Shown: positions 44,058 through 53,651, numbered from the stretch's first letter. The stretch is DNA of 64,000 nucleotides from Borrelia parkeri (GCF_023035815.1 NZ_CP073159.1:806001-870000); one strand, 5' to 3'. Notes: a model not told the origin generated them from the letters alone. Translations and numbers: made by a program.

Positions 44058-46640
44058 ATGAAAAAAGATGTTACGCCGATGATGAGGCAATATTTGAATA
44101 TTAAAGATAAATATAAAGACGCTATTCTGTTTTTTAGAGTAGGTAGTTTTTATGAAATGTTTTTTGATGATGCTCTTGAGGGAAGCAAGCTTTTAGGATT
44201 AACTTTGACTAAAAGAGAAAATGTTCCTATGTGTGGGGTGCCTTGTCATACAAGTAAAGAGTATATAAAAAAATTGATTTTGCTTGATAAAAAGGTTGCA
44301 ATTTGTGAGCAAGGATTGCAAACTGATTCTAAAGGGCCTTTAGAAAGAGAAGTTGTTGAAGTTATAAGTCCTGGAGTTGTGATCGATGAAGATTTTTTGC
44401 AAGATGATATTAATAATTATTTGATAGCTATTAGTGATTATAAAGATTATTATTCATTTTCTTATATAGATTTGTCGACATCTAGACTTGGAATAATCCT
44501 TTATGAGGGAAATTTTTTAGAAAGGTTAAGACGGGATATTGAGAAGTATTCTCCAAAAGAAATAATAGTTTCAGAGGTGTTTTATTATGAATATTTAGAA
44601 AAGCTTGCTCTTGATCGATTTTTAGTTAATAAAATTCCTCATTGGCATTTTGACAAAGAAATTGCCATGAAATCACTAAAAGAGCATTTTAATGTTCTTA
44701 GTTTGAGTGCTCTTGGGTTTAAAGAGGATGAGCCTTATTATATTTCATCTTTTTTAATAATAGATTATATAAAGAATAACTTGAAAAATTTATTAATCAA
44801 TATTGACACAATTCATATTAATAATGATTCTGAATATATGTTTCTTGATGATGTTACTCAAATAAACCTTGAACTTGTTAAAAACAATAATGATTTAACA
44901 TCCTGCTATTCTCTTTATTCAGTATTAAATGATTGTAAAACTCCCATGGGGAAGAGACTTTTAAGAGAATATATATTAAATCCGCTTTTAGATATTGTTG
45001 CAATTAACAATAGATTAGATCATGTAGAATTTTTAAACAATAATATTAATTTAAGTATGAAATTGAGAGACATTCTTAGTAATGTTTGGGATATTGAGAG
45101 AGTAATTTCAAGACTTCAAATGAAAAAATATGTTAAAAAAGATTTTTTATTGATTAAGGAATCTTTGACAGCATTTTTTTCAGCAAAGAGGCTCCTTAAT
45201 GAACATTCTTTTAGTTATTGGATATTTGATGATAATGATGAAAATAATATAAGAGAAATTTATTCTTTAATTGATTGCTCCATTTCAAAGGAGCCAGATG
45301 AACTTATTCAACATGGATATAATTTTGAGATTGATCGTTTAAGAGAAATTAAAAATAATGCAAGCAACTATGTTGATGATTATCTTAATTTTGAGAGGAA
45401 TTTTAGCAAAATTAATAGCCTTAAAATTAGGAGAATTAATGTTCGAGGTTTGTTTTTTGAGGTTACAAAGAGTTATTATGGACAAGTTCCATCTCATTTT
45501 ATAGAAAGTCAGACTTTAAATTCTGTTAAGAGATATAAAACTAACAAACTTATTGAACTTGAAAGGGATATTAATGATGCTGAGGATAATTTATTGGCTC
45601 TTGAGCAAGAAGTGTTTGATGACATAGCTTCAAAAATTGTTAAGCATAGTGTGGTTATTAAGAAAATTGCTAAATTTTTTGCGTATGTTGATGTAGTCTC
45701 TAATTTTGCGTATTTGGCTAAAAAAAATGAATATGTAAGACCCACTCTAACTAACAATAAAGAAATTATTCTTGAGTGTTCCAGACATCCTGTTGTTGAG
45801 CATTATATGAAGGGAGTGGAGGGTTTTACTAAAAATTCCGTAAAGATTGACAATGATAAGTATTTTTGTTTAATTACTGGTCCTAATATGGCAGGTAAAT
45901 CGACTTATTTACGTCAGACTGCTTTAGTTGTTTTAATGGGACATATTGGTTCTTTTGTGCCTGCTGATCAGGCCATCATAGGAGTTACAGATAAAATTTT
46001 TTGTCGAATCGGGGCAAGTGATAATATTTCCAAAGGTGAGTCTACATTTTTAGTAGAGATGAATGAAACGGCTAATATTTTAAGAAATGCAACTCAGAAT
46101 AGCTTGATAATTATGGATGAAGTTGGTAGGGGTACTAGTACTAATGATGGACTTGCTATTGCATATTCAATTGTTGAATACATTTTAGAGCATATCCAAG
46201 CTAGAAGTTTATTTGCAACCCATTTTCATGAGCTTTCAGCTATTAAGCATGATTCTTTTGTTAATCTTTCAATGAAAATTGAAAGACAAGGTGATGAACT
46301 TATTTTTTTAAGAGAGGTTGAAGAAAAACCTTCTCTTAATTCTTATGGGATTTATGTTGCTCGCATAGCAGGAATACCTTTAAAAGTTATTAAGAGGGCT
46401 AATATTATTCTTAAAAGTTTGACTAGTAGAGAGCATTTGTATGTGCCGGAATTTTTTACTTCAGCCACTTTTATTATTAATGATGGTGAAGAAGTAATGA
46501 AAGAAGATTTAAGTTATGAGTCAGAACTTAATGATTATTTAGAACTTAAAAATTTTATTTCTAAAATAGATGTCAATAATATTACTCCTTTTCAAGCAAT
46601 GAATTTACTAATTGAAATAATTTTAAAGACTAAGACATAG
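44058..46640 (+). CDS. mutS: DNA mismatch repair protein MutS
   Basis: 860 residues, full MutS1 length. The N-terminal mismatch-reading motif GSFYEMF is present. The ATPase domain has Walker A GPNMAGKSTYLRQ (from about 608), the region SDNISKGESTFLVEMNETANIL, Walker B IIMDEVGRGTSTNDGLA and ATHFHEL. It recognises mispairs and recruits MutL. There is no Shine-Dalgarno before ATG 44058. comF follows after 10 nt. Confidence 0.97.
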   Translation: MKKDVTPMMRQYLNIKDKYKDAILFFRVGSFYEMFFDDALEGSKLLGLTLTKRENVPMCGVPCHTSKEYIKKLILLDKKVAICEQGLQTDSKGPLEREVVEVISPGVVIDEDFLQDDINNYLIAISDYKDYYSFSYIDLSTSRLGIILYEGNFLERLRRDIEKYSPKEIIVSEVFYYEYLEKLALDRFLVNKIPHWHFDKEIAMKSLKEHFNVLSLSALGFKEDEPYYISSFLIIDYIKNNLKNLLINIDTIHINNDSEYMFLDDVTQINLELVKNNNDLTSCYSLYSVLNDCKTPMGKRLLREYILNPLLDIVAINNRLDHVEFLNNNINLSMKLRDILSNVWDIERVISRLQMKKYVKKDFLLIKESLTAFFSAKRLLNEHSFSYWIFDDNDENNIREIYSLIDCSISKEPDELIQHGYNFEIDRLREIKNNASNYVDDYLNFERNFSKINSLKIRRINVRGLFFEVTKSYYGQVPSHFIESQTLNSVKRYKTNKLIELERDINDAEDNLLALEQEVFDDIASKIVKHSVVIKKIAKFFAYVDVVSNFAYLAKKNEYVRPTLTNNKEIILECSRHPVVEHYMKGVEGFTKNSVKIDNDKYFCLITGPNMAGKSTYLRQTALVVLMGHIGSFVPADQAIIGVTDKIFCRIGASDNISKGESTFLVEMNETANILRNATQNSLIIMDEVGRGTSTNDGLAIAYSIVEYILEHIQARSLFATHFHELSAIKHDSFVNLSMKIERQGDELIFLREVEEKPSLNSYGIYVARIAGIPLKVIKRANIILKSLTSREHLYVPEFFTSATFIINDGEEVMKEDLSYESELNDYLELKNFISKIDVNNITPFQAMNLLIEIILKTKT

Positions 46641-46650
46641 GGGCATATAA

Positions 46651-47256
46651 GTGTGGAATTGGGGTATTTTAAAAAGCATATTTCTTCCCTTTTGTTCTTG
46701 TTGTCATAAAAATTATGTTTACTTAAATGCTCTTTGCAAAGATTGTATTAAATTTTTTCATTTCGATGTTAAGCTGAGAGATGATATTTGGTATTTTTTT
46801 GACTATAAAAATGAATATAAGAACTTGGTTCTTACTTACAAGAGAGATGGACAAAGATTTCTTGGTCGGTTTTTTGCAAATGGGATTTTACATTTTTTGA
46901 TGAGTATTGATTTTGACCTTGTTGTTAGTATTCCTTGCAGTTTTAAAAGAAAAATTTTTTATGGTTTTGATCACATGGAATATATTGGAAACTTGTTAAG
47001 TAATAGTGAAATAAATTATATCAATGTTTTTAAGCGAGGATTAGGCAAGAGTCAAAAGCTATTGCGTGGAGATTTAAGGCATAGTAATTTGGAGAATAAA
47101 GTTAAATTAAATTTGAGGTATAGAAATATTAAGTTTAAAAGGGTTGTACTTATTGATGATATTGTAACAACAGGAGCCTCTATGACTTTTTGTAAAGATA
47201 TTCTTATAAGACATGGGGCTTTAAGTGTGATAAAGCTATCAATTGCGAGAGTTTAG
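46651..47256 (+). CDS. comF: ComF family phosphoribosyltransferase-like protein
   Basis: 201 residues. N-terminal four-cysteine zinc finger (CSCCHKNYVYLNALCKDC, residues 15-32), then a PRTase fold with the PRPP loop VVLIDDIVTTGASM near the end and the RGLGKSQKLL segment of ComF proteins. ComF takes part in DNA uptake in competent bacteria, but homologues are present in many that are not known to be competent, so the role here is open. The start is GTG 46651. It ends the mutS-comF pair. Confidence 0.9.
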   Translation: MWNWGILKSIFLPFCSCCHKNYVYLNALCKDCIKFFHFDVKLRDDIWYFFDYKNEYKNLVLTYKRDGQRFLGRFFANGILHFLMSIDFDLVVSIPCSFKRKIFYGFDHMEYIGNLLSNSEINYINVFKRGLGKSQKLLRGDLRHSNLENKVKLNLRYRNIKFKRVVLIDDIVTTGASMTFCKDILIRHGALSVIKLSIARV

Positions 47257-47271
47257 TTGATTGTTGTTTTC

Positions 47272-47300
47272 TTGACATTTATTGTCGTTAATGTTATTCT
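47272..47300 (+). promoter_or_regulatory. Promoter of the rimP-nusA-infB-rbfA-truB operon
   Basis: -35 TTGACA (47272-47277), 17-nt spacer, -10 TATTCT (47295-47300). The start near 47307 gives a leader of about 60 nt containing a hairpin. Confidence 0.7.
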
Positions 47301-47324
47301 TAGGTTGTATTGATTATTTTATTT

Positions 47325-47358
47325 AATAAGGTTCTTTTAAAAAGAGCCTTATTCTTTT
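47325..47358 (+). terminator. Terminator-like hairpin in the rimP-nusA leader
   Basis: AATAAGGTTCT (47325-47335) pairs with AGAGCCTTATT (47343-47353): 11 bp with one G-U, and a 7-nt loop that can pair further. CTTTT follows. The hairpin ends just before the rimP Shine-Dalgarno AGGA (47359-47362). It could be an attenuator of the operon or a weak terminator of mutS-comF transcripts. Confidence 0.6.
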
Positions 47359-47368
47359 AGGAATATGA

Positions 47369-47800
47369 TTGGTTAAAATTATTGATAATAGTGAAGTTTA
47401 CAATTTAATAAAGAATGTAACAGATCAATTAGGAATTGAAATTATAGAAATTAACACTTTCAAGAAAAGAGATGAAGGGAGAATTCAAATAGTTCTTTAT
47501 AAGAGTGATGATTTTGGAGTTGATACTCTTTGTGATTTACATAAAATGATTTTATTGAGTTTAGAAGTGGTTCTTAAATATAATTTTAGTTTAGAAATCT
47601 CTACTCCTGGGATAAATAGGAAAATTAAGAGTGATAGAGAATTTAAAATTTTTGAGGGTAGGAAGATTAAGTTAATGTTAGATAATGATTTTGAAGAAGG
47701 TCTTATCTTAAAAGCAGAGGCAGACGGTTTTATTTTTAAAACAGATACTAAAGAGATAAGAATTCTTTATAGTGATGTTAAGAAGGCTAAATTATCGTGA
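47369..47800 (+). CDS. rimP: Ribosome maturation factor RimP
   Basis: 143 residues: [35 protein letters not shown] and [31 protein letters not shown] match RimP, which helps 30S assembly. The start is TTG 47369 with AGGA 6 nt upstream, the latter directly after the leader hairpin. It is first in the rimP-nusA-infB-rbfA-truB operon; nusA starts 13 nt after its stop. Confidence 0.93.
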   Translation: MVKIIDNSEVYNLIKNVTDQLGIEIIEINTFKKRDEGRIQIVLYKSDDFGVDTLCDLHKMILLSLEVVLKYNFSLEISTPGINRKIKSDREFKIFEGRKIKLMLDNDFEEGLILKAEADGFIFKTDTKEIRILYSDVKKAKLS

Positions 47801-47813
47801 AGGAGTCTTGGAT

Positions 47814-49259
47814 ATGATAAAGGGCACTGGTCAAATGATTGCCAATATTGCTAATGAGCGAGGAATGAGCATAGATGCTATTCGAAAGACGGTTAGGGAA
47901 TCTATAATGATAGCTTATAAGAAGTATTTTGGAACGAGTGAGAATGCTTTAATTAAGTTTGATGAGGATACTGGGGATTTGATAGTTTATTCTAAAAAAA
48001 GGATTGTAGAGGAAGTTCAAGACGATATACTTGAGATATTGAAAGACGATGCTCAAGAATGTGAAGTAATGGAAGATGGATATGCATATATTGAGATTGA
48101 TCCAAAGATTTTTGATAGACTTTCAATTCAAGTTGCTAAGCAGAGAACTAAGAGCGATTTGCAGGGAATCGAAGATAATGAACTTTATTTAGAATTTAAA
48201 CACAAATTGCATAAAATTGTTATTGGGTATGTTCAGCAAAATAGGAATGGAGATCTTTATGTGAATCTTGGGAGTACAGATGGTGTTATTCCTAAGAAAT
48301 ATCAATCTCCAAGGGAAGTTTATGGGCTTAATGATAAAGTTCGAGTTCTTGTTTACAGTGTAAAGAAGGGAAAAAATGGAATAGAGGTAGTCTTATCAAG
48401 GACTCATCCTAAATTTATTGAGGAACTTCTTACTCTTGAGATTCCTGAGATTGAGGAAGGTCTTATTAAGATTCATAAGATAGTAAGAGATCCAGGTTAT
48501 AGAACTAAGGTTGCTGTTTATTCTGAGAAAGAAGATATTGATCCTGTAGGTCCTTGTATTGGGCAAAAAGGTGTTAGGATTCAATCAATAATTAAGGAAC
48601 TTGAAGGTGAGAAAATAGATATTATTCCTTATTCTAAGGATATTAAAGAATTTATTAGAGATGCCTTAACCCCTGCTAAAATAGATAATGTATATATTGT
48701 TGATGAGGATTTGCATAAAGCTTTGGTGGTTGTTAGCGATGAACAGCTTTCGCTTGCAATAGGTAAAATGGGACAGAATGTTAGACTTGCAAATAGACTG
48801 CTTGATTGGGCAATTGATGTTAAAACTAGTAGTCAATTTGCTGAAATGAAAGCAAGTGGAGAGTTTAAACAAGATTCTTTTGAAATGTTTGATAAAATTA
48901 TTCAGGATAATGTTCAAGAAGATGAATTTGAGGAAATAAACAAAATTAGTGAACTTAAAATTCTTGATAATGATATTGTTGATAAATTGGTTGAAGCAGG
49001 TTTTGATGATATTGATAGTTTTTTGGATGCTAGTGAGGAAAAGCTTTTTGAGTTGGGAATAGCTTATGAAAAGCAAGAAGAAATAAATAAGATACTAAAG
49101 GAAGGGATGGTAATAATTTCTAATGATGATGGATCTATTGAAGGCATGAAAGATGAAGAAGAGTTGCTTTGTCCTGAGTGTGGGGCTGTTATTAATGAAA
49201 ATATGACTTTTTGTCCAGGTTGTAAGATAGGGCTTAGCTTTGAATTTGAAGAGGAGTAA
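47814..49259 (+). CDS. nusA: Transcription factor NusA with C-terminal zinc ribbon
   Basis: 481 residues. N-terminal RNA-polymerase-binding domain (1-125), S1 domain (about 135-200), two KH domains (about 205-345; GPCIGQKGVRIQSIIKELEGEKIDII and LSLAIGKMGQNVRLANRLL), and one helix-hairpin-helix unit (about 385-440). A final zinc ribbon, CPECGAVINENMTFCPGC, is not part of standard NusA. ATG 47814 follows GGAG by 8 nt. NusA controls pausing, termination and antitermination and could act on its own operon through the leader hairpin. Confidence 0.95.
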   Translation: MIKGTGQMIANIANERGMSIDAIRKTVRESIMIAYKKYFGTSENALIKFDEDTGDLIVYSKKRIVEEVQDDILEILKDDAQECEVMEDGYAYIEIDPKIFDRLSIQVAKQRTKSDLQGIEDNELYLEFKHKLHKIVIGYVQQNRNGDLYVNLGSTDGVIPKKYQSPREVYGLNDKVRVLVYSVKKGKNGIEVVLSRTHPKFIEELLTLEIPEIEEGLIKIHKIVRDPGYRTKVAVYSEKEDIDPVGPCIGQKGVRIQSIIKELEGEKIDIIPYSKDIKEFIRDALTPAKIDNVYIVDEDLHKALVVVSDEQLSLAIGKMGQNVRLANRLLDWAIDVKTSSQFAEMKASGEFKQDSFEMFDKIIQDNVQEDEFEEINKISELKILDNDIVDKLVEAGFDDIDSFLDASEEKLFELGIAYEKQEEINKILKEGMVIISNDDGSIEGMKDEEELLCPECGAVINENMTFCPGCKIGLSFEFEEE

Positions 49260-49263
49260 TAGT

Positions 49264-51825
49264 TTGTCAGAAAATATTGATGATGATCGCATTGAAGATG
49301 AAAAAAAGATTAAAGTTGTTAAATTACGAAAGAAAGTAGTAAAGGTTGTAGCCCATACTGATAAAAGTTTGAATAAATCCAAAGATAATTTTGTGGACTT
49401 CTCAAATTCAAGAGGAAATCAGCATTCTAATAGAGGATATTCGTATGGTAGTAAAGATAGGGGAGTTAGGAGTTCTTCTTTAAATGTAGATAAGGATAAT
49501 ACTAGTAGCCAGCAACAAGGTAATAGGGGCTATTTCAATAGGAACAATGCTCATAATAGAGATAATAGAGGATATTCGTATGGTAATAAAGATAGGGGAG
49601 TTAGGAGTTCTTCTTTAAATGTAGATAAGGATAATACTAGTAGCCAGCAACAAGGTAATAGGGGCTATTTCAATAGGAACAATGCTCATAATAGAGATAA
49701 TAGAGGATATTCGTATGGTAATAAAGATAGGGGAGTTAGGAGTTCTTCTTTAAATGTAGATAAGGATAATACTAGTAGCCAGCAACAAGGTAATAGAGGA
49801 TATTTCAATAGAACTAATACTCATGGTAGTAGTGGTCCTCAGACATTTAGACGAGTAATAAGAACTAAGGTTATCTCTAGTGTTGCAATTTCACCTTCTG
49901 ATTCTGATAATAAGGGTCTTAATAGGAAACTTGGTGAGAAGAAGAAGCAGCAACAAGAAAGTCAAAAAGGTTACAAGAGGAAAAAGGAAGAAATTGAGAG
50001 CAAAACAATAGAACAAAAAGTGTTTGAGCAGCTTCAAAAAAAGAAGAAAGAAAATCTAGCAAATCCAATTCCTAAGTCAATTGATATTATGGGAACTATT
50101 ACTGTTGCTGAACTTGCAAGGAAAATGAATTTAAAATCCTCAGATTTAATTGCTAAGTTAATGACTTTAGGTGTAATGGCAACTATTAATGAGAAGATTG
50201 ATTCTGATACCGCTACTATTTTGGTTGAAGAATATGGCTCTAAAGTTAATGTTGTGTCAATCTATGATGAAACAGTTATAGAAGCAGAAGAAGATGATGA
50301 GAGCAAAAGGGTTGCAAAACCTCCTATTATTACAATAATGGGACATGTTGATCATGGAAAAACTAAACTTCTATCAGTGTTGCAAAATATTGATATAAAT
50401 CAAACAGAGTTTGGAGGAATTACACAACATATTGGTGCTTATACTATTAATTATAATGATCATGAAATAACATTTTTAGATACTCCAGGACATGAAGCTT
50501 TTACTATGATGAGGTGTCGAGGGGCACAGGTTACAGATATTGTTGTGCTTGTTGTTTCTGCTGTGGATGGAGTAATGCCGCAGACTGTTGAGGCTATTAA
50601 TCATGCAAAGGACGCAGAAGTGCCCATTATTGTTGCAATTAATAAGATTGATTTGCCAGATTCAAATCTGGATAGAGTTAAACATCAGCTTTCAGAGTAT
50701 GATTTGGTTCCTGAAGATTGGGGTGGAAATACAATTTTTGTTGCAATTTCGGCTCTTAAAAATATTGGTATTACAGAACTGCTTGATATGATTATTCTGC
50801 AATCTGAAGTAATGTCATTGAAGGCAAATCCAACTAAAAGGGCTATTGGTAGAGTACTTGATGCTAGAGTTGACTTAGGTAGAGGAGTAGTTTGTTCTGT
50901 GATAATTGAGGATGGAACTCTTTCTATAGGAGATTCTTTTGTTGGAGGAGTCTATCATGGTAAGGTAAGAGCATTAATTAATGAGAGAGGAATAGCTGTT
51001 AAGAGCGTTGGTCCTGCAAAAGCTGTTAATGTTTTGGGTTTTTCATCAATTCCTCAGGCTGGTGATCCATTCCAGGTTACAAAAACAGAAAAAGAATCCA
51101 AATTAATTAGTTCTAAAAGACAAGATCTTAAAAAATATGAAGATGCTAAGAATGTAAAAAAAGTTACTGTGTCAAATCTTTATGATTCGATTAAAGATGG
51201 AGCACTTAAGGAACTTAAGATAATTTTAAAAGCGGATGTGCAGGGTTCTGTTGAGGCTTTAAAGCATGCCCTTGAAAAATTAACTAATAATGAAATTAGA
51301 GTAAGAGTTATCCATTCATCAGTAGGAGCAATAACTGAGACTGATATTAGTTTTGCATCAGCAAGTGAAGCCATTATTATTGGTTTTCACGTACGCCCTG
51401 CAGCAAAAGCACAATTGTTAGCCGATCAAGAAAAAGTTGAAATTAGAAAATATAATATAATTTATGATGCAATTAATGATATTAAATCAGTTCTTGAAGG
51501 CATGTTAGAACCAGACATTGAACAAAAATTTATTGGATTTGCTGAAGTCCGTGCTGTTTTTAATATTTCTAAGGTTGGGGTAGTGGCTGGATGTTATGTT
51601 TCACAAGGATGCATAAAACGGGATGCCATAACTAATGTTATGAGAGAAGGATTCCAGGTGCATTCTGGTAAAATTTCTTCATTAAGGCGAGCTAAAGAAG
51701 ATGTTAAAGAAGTTAATGCACAATATGAATGTGGAATTATGATTGATAATTATTTTGATATTAGGGAAGGAGATATAATTGAGGCATTTGAGATTAAGAA
51801 AGTGAAGAGACGCTTTGAATCTTAA
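49264..51825 (+). CDS. infB: Translation initiation factor IF-2
   Basis: 853 residues from TTG 49264, chosen because GAGGAG (49251-49256) is 7 nt upstream; an in-frame TTG at 49240 would lie within nusA. The N-terminal extension is Arg/Gly/Asn/Ser-rich and holds three 45-residue tandem repeats. Then come an IF2 N-terminal subdomain ([22 protein letters not shown]), the G domain with GHVDHGKT near 360, DTPGHEAF and NKID, and domains II-IV. It brings fMet-tRNA to the 30S subunit. Confidence 0.97.
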   Translation: MSENIDDDRIEDEKKIKVVKLRKKVVKVVAHTDKSLNKSKDNFVDFSNSRGNQHSNRGYSYGSKDRGVRSSSLNVDKDNTSSQQQGNRGYFNRNNAHNRDNRGYSYGNKDRGVRSSSLNVDKDNTSSQQQGNRGYFNRNNAHNRDNRGYSYGNKDRGVRSSSLNVDKDNTSSQQQGNRGYFNRTNTHGSSGPQTFRRVIRTKVISSVAISPSDSDNKGLNRKLGEKKKQQQESQKGYKRKKEEIESKTIEQKVFEQLQKKKKENLANPIPKSIDIMGTITVAELARKMNLKSSDLIAKLMTLGVMATINEKIDSDTATILVEEYGSKVNVVSIYDETVIEAEEDDESKRVAKPPIITIMGHVDHGKTKLLSVLQNIDINQTEFGGITQHIGAYTINYNDHEITFLDTPGHEAFTMMRCRGAQVTDIVVLVVSAVDGVMPQTVEAINHAKDAEVPIIVAINKIDLPDSNLDRVKHQLSEYDLVPEDWGGNTIFVAISALKNIGITELLDMIILQSEVMSLKANPTKRAIGRVLDARVDLGRGVVCSVIIEDGTLSIGDSFVGGVYHGKVRALINERGIAVKSVGPAKAVNVLGFSSIPQAGDPFQVTKTEKESKLISSKRQDLKKYEDAKNVKKVTVSNLYDSIKDGALKELKIILKADVQGSVEALKHALEKLTNNEIRVRVIHSSVGAITETDISFASASEAIIIGFHVRPAAKAQLLADQEKVEIRKYNIIYDAINDIKSVLEGMLEPDIEQKFIGFAEVRAVFNISKVGVVAGCYVSQGCIKRDAITNVMREGFQVHSGKISSLRRAKEDVKEVNAQYECGIMIDNYFDIREGDIIEAFEIKKVKRRFES
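49429..49833 (+). repeat. Three 135-bp tandem repeats inside infB
   Basis: Units at 49429-49563, 49564-49698 and 49699-49833. The first two differ at about one base; the third is identical for about 100 bases and then drifts. Each encodes 45 residues with [22 protein letters not shown] and [11 protein letters not shown]. The period is a multiple of three, so copy changes keep the frame. Confidence 0.95.
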
Positions 51826-51849
51826 GCATCTGCTTTATTGTTTTTATGT

Positions 51850-52212
51850 ATGGACAAAGCGATAAGAAAATCAAAACTTGAGAGTTTATTAGTTCAAGAG
51901 ATTAGTAATTTAATAGTATCAAAAGGAATTAAAGACCCTAGGGTTCATGAATTTTTAACTGTTGTGAGAGTTGAAATTTCAAACGATTTAATAAATGCCA
52001 AAGTATTTATTGGTTCTATTAAAGAAGGTGCATCACTTGATAATGCTATTAAAGCATTAAATAATGCTAAGGGATTTGTTCAAAGAGAAATTATTAAACG
52101 TATTAGAGTTAGGAATACTCCAAAATTGAATTTTTTAAGAGATGATACTATTTCTAAGGCTTTTTATGTTAATAAGATAATTGAAAATTTAAGTTTTAGT
52201 GAAGAACAATAA
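51850..52212 (+). CDS. rbfA: Ribosome-binding factor A
   Basis: 120 residues: [49 protein letters not shown] and [32 protein letters not shown] are the RbfA KH-like fold, which binds immature 30S subunits. ATG 51850 has no Shine-Dalgarno; an upstream in-frame TTG (51838) is less likely. It lies 24 nt after infB, so re-initiation from infB is plausible. Confidence 0.93.
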   Translation: MDKAIRKSKLESLLVQEISNLIVSKGIKDPRVHEFLTVVRVEISNDLINAKVFIGSIKEGASLDNAIKALNNAKGFVQREIIKRIRVRNTPKLNFLRDDTISKAFYVNKIIENLSFSEEQ

Positions 52213-52218
52213 AATTAA

Positions 52219-53064
52219 ATGAATGGGATTATTTTATTAAATAAAAGAATTGGAATAACGTCTTGTAATACCCTCTGTCCTTTAAAGAGATATTTTTCTA
52301 CAAGCCGAGTTGGACATACAGGTACTCTTGATAAGTTTGCAAGTGGTCTTTTGGTTGTTTTAGTTGGCAAATACACTAAACTTGCAAATTATATTATATC
52401 TTTAGATAAAGAATATATATCAGAGTTTGAGTTTGGAATTGAAACAGATACTCTTGATCCTAATGGTAGAGTAGTAAATACTACAAATTATATTCCAAGT
52501 TTAGAGGAATTAACTCTTGGCATTAAGTCTTTAGTAGGTGAGATTTATCAAATTCCACCTAAGTTTTCTTCAGTGCATGTTAAAGGAAAGAGAGCTTATA
52601 AGTTAGCTCTTAGTGGAGAGTCTTTCAATCTTAAGTCTAGGAAAGTCAATATATATGATATTCAGATCTTAAATTATAATGTTGATTCTCGTATTTTGAA
52701 GCTACAAATAAAATGCTCTAAGGGAACTTATGTTAGAAGTATAGCAAGAGATTTGGCATTGTCTTTAGGGTCGTATGCTTATGTTAAAAGCCTTGATAGA
52801 ATTAAGATTGGGGATTTTAGATTAGATAGTGCTTGTTTTTGTGAAGATTTCACTAGCAATTCTTTAATGAGTTTAGAATCTTTAGGGCTTTTTGAAAAAT
52901 TTTATGTTGATAATAGTATGATTAAGCTTGTCAAAAATGGTGTTTATATCAATGTTATAATTAGTGTTGGTGAGTTTAAGATTTTGAAGTCTAGCAATGA
53001 AGAGATATTAGCAGTAGTTTGTGGTATTGGTTTGAATAAATATAAGTATGTTATTATTTTTTGA
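52219..53064 (+). CDS. truB: tRNA pseudouridine-55 synthase
   Basis: 281 residues. The catalytic Asp is in GHTGTLDKFASGLLVV; the usual GTLDP proline is Lys here. YKLAL, SSVHVKGKRAY and CSKGTYVRSIARDLALSLGSYAYV are normal TruB motifs. It makes the T-loop pseudouridine in all tRNAs. The ATG is 6 nt after the rbfA stop without a Shine-Dalgarno. It is the last gene of the operon; a possible terminator follows at 53084. Confidence 0.94.
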   Translation: MNGIILLNKRIGITSCNTLCPLKRYFSTSRVGHTGTLDKFASGLLVVLVGKYTKLANYIISLDKEYISEFEFGIETDTLDPNGRVVNTTNYIPSLEELTLGIKSLVGEIYQIPPKFSSVHVKGKRAYKLALSGESFNLKSRKVNIYDIQILNYNVDSRILKLQIKCSKGTYVRSIARDLALSLGSYAYVKSLDRIKIGDFRLDSACFCEDFTSNSLMSLESLGLFEKFYVDNSMIKLVKNGVYINVIISVGEFKILKSSNEEILAVVCGIGLNKYKYVIIF

Positions 53065-53083
53065 TATTTGATTTTCGGAAAAT

Positions 53084-53127
53084 AATTAGTAGTATAAATC
53101 TTTTTAAGAATAAGACTATTAGTTTTT
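53084..53127 (+). terminator. Possible terminator of the nusA-infB operon
   Basis: AATTAGTAGT (53084-53093) pairs with ACTATTAGTT (53115-53124) with two G-U pairs, and an inner TCTT/AAGA stem. The right arm runs into TTTTT (53123-53127). Low G/C makes it weak. Confidence 0.35.
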
Positions 53128-53270
53128 ATTGCAGTACTTTTTACAAGTAACAGTAAAATAGAAAATCTTTTAAAGAGAGGGTTGAGTATGCTGAAATCAC
53201 GATTGAGAATTAGCTTAATTGATTTGATTGGTATTTTATGCAACTTGGTAAAAAAGTCTTCGTTTTGTTT

Positions 53271-53299
53271 TTGTTATTTGAATAAAAAAATATTATAAT
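53271..53299 (+). promoter_or_regulatory. Promoter of rpsO-pnp
   Basis: -35 TTGTTA (53271-53276), 17-nt spacer, -10 TATAAT (53294-53299). The start near 53306 gives a leader of about 66 nt. Confidence 0.6.
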
Positions 53300-53318
53300 T
53301 TACTTTGAAGATTTAATT

Positions 53319-53350
53319 ATAGCAAAAAGGTCTATTTTAGGCTTTGCTAT
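53319..53350 (+). promoter_or_regulatory. Hairpin in the rpsO leader
   Basis: ATAGCAAA (53319-53326) is exactly complementary to TTTGCTAT (53343-53350), with a 16-nt loop. It ends 8 nt before the Shine-Dalgarno AGGAG (53359-53363). S15 represses its own message through leader structures in several bacteria, so an autoregulatory site is plausible. Confidence 0.45.
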
Positions 53351-53371
53351 GATGGTATAGGAGTCACTTTT

Positions 53372-53638
53372 ATGATTAGTAAAGAACAAAAACAAAAAAT
53401 AATTACAGAGTTTGGTAAAAATCCAAATGATACAGGTTCAGTTGAAGTGCAAATAGCGTTAATTACAGATAGAATAAGGTATTTAACAGAGCATTTAAGG
53501 ATCAATAAAAAAGATCATAGCTCTAAGAGAGGTTTATTAAAGTTGGTTGGGCAGAGAAGAAATTTGTTAAGATATTATCAGAAGAAAAATTTGGAAGCTT
53601 ATAGAACCTTAATAGCTAAACTTGGACTTAGAAAGTAA
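53372..53638 (+). CDS. rpsO: 30S ribosomal protein S15
   Basis: 88 residues, standard length: [59 protein letters not shown]. It binds the 16S rRNA central domain early in 30S assembly. ATG 53372 has AGGAG 8 nt upstream. The rpsO-pnp order is conserved in many bacteria; pnp starts 13 nt after the stop. A leader hairpin may allow autoregulation. Confidence 0.97.
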   Translation: MISKEQKQKIITEFGKNPNDTGSVEVQIALITDRIRYLTEHLRINKKDHSSKRGLLKLVGQRRNLLRYYQKKNLEAYRTLIAKLGLRK

Positions 53639-53651
53639 TAAGGGGTTAATT

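Larger units (their letters stand above)
53065..53371. other. Intergenic region truB-rpsO
   Basis: 307 nt holding three things I can point to: a weak terminator-like hairpin (53084-53127), the rpsO promoter (53271-53299) and a leader hairpin (53319-53350). The stretch between 53130 and 53270 shows nothing I can support; a short ORF on its minus strand has no features of a gene. Confidence 0.7.

Noticed and set aside
48666..49076. 136-codon minus-strand ORF inside nusA
   Set aside because: Antisense to conserved KH and HhH coding sequence, Asn/Ile/Phe-rich, with no start signal.
49429..49833. CRISPR-like array or satellite from the regular repeats
   Set aside because: Units are contiguous without spacers, are multiples of three and translate as part of IF2.
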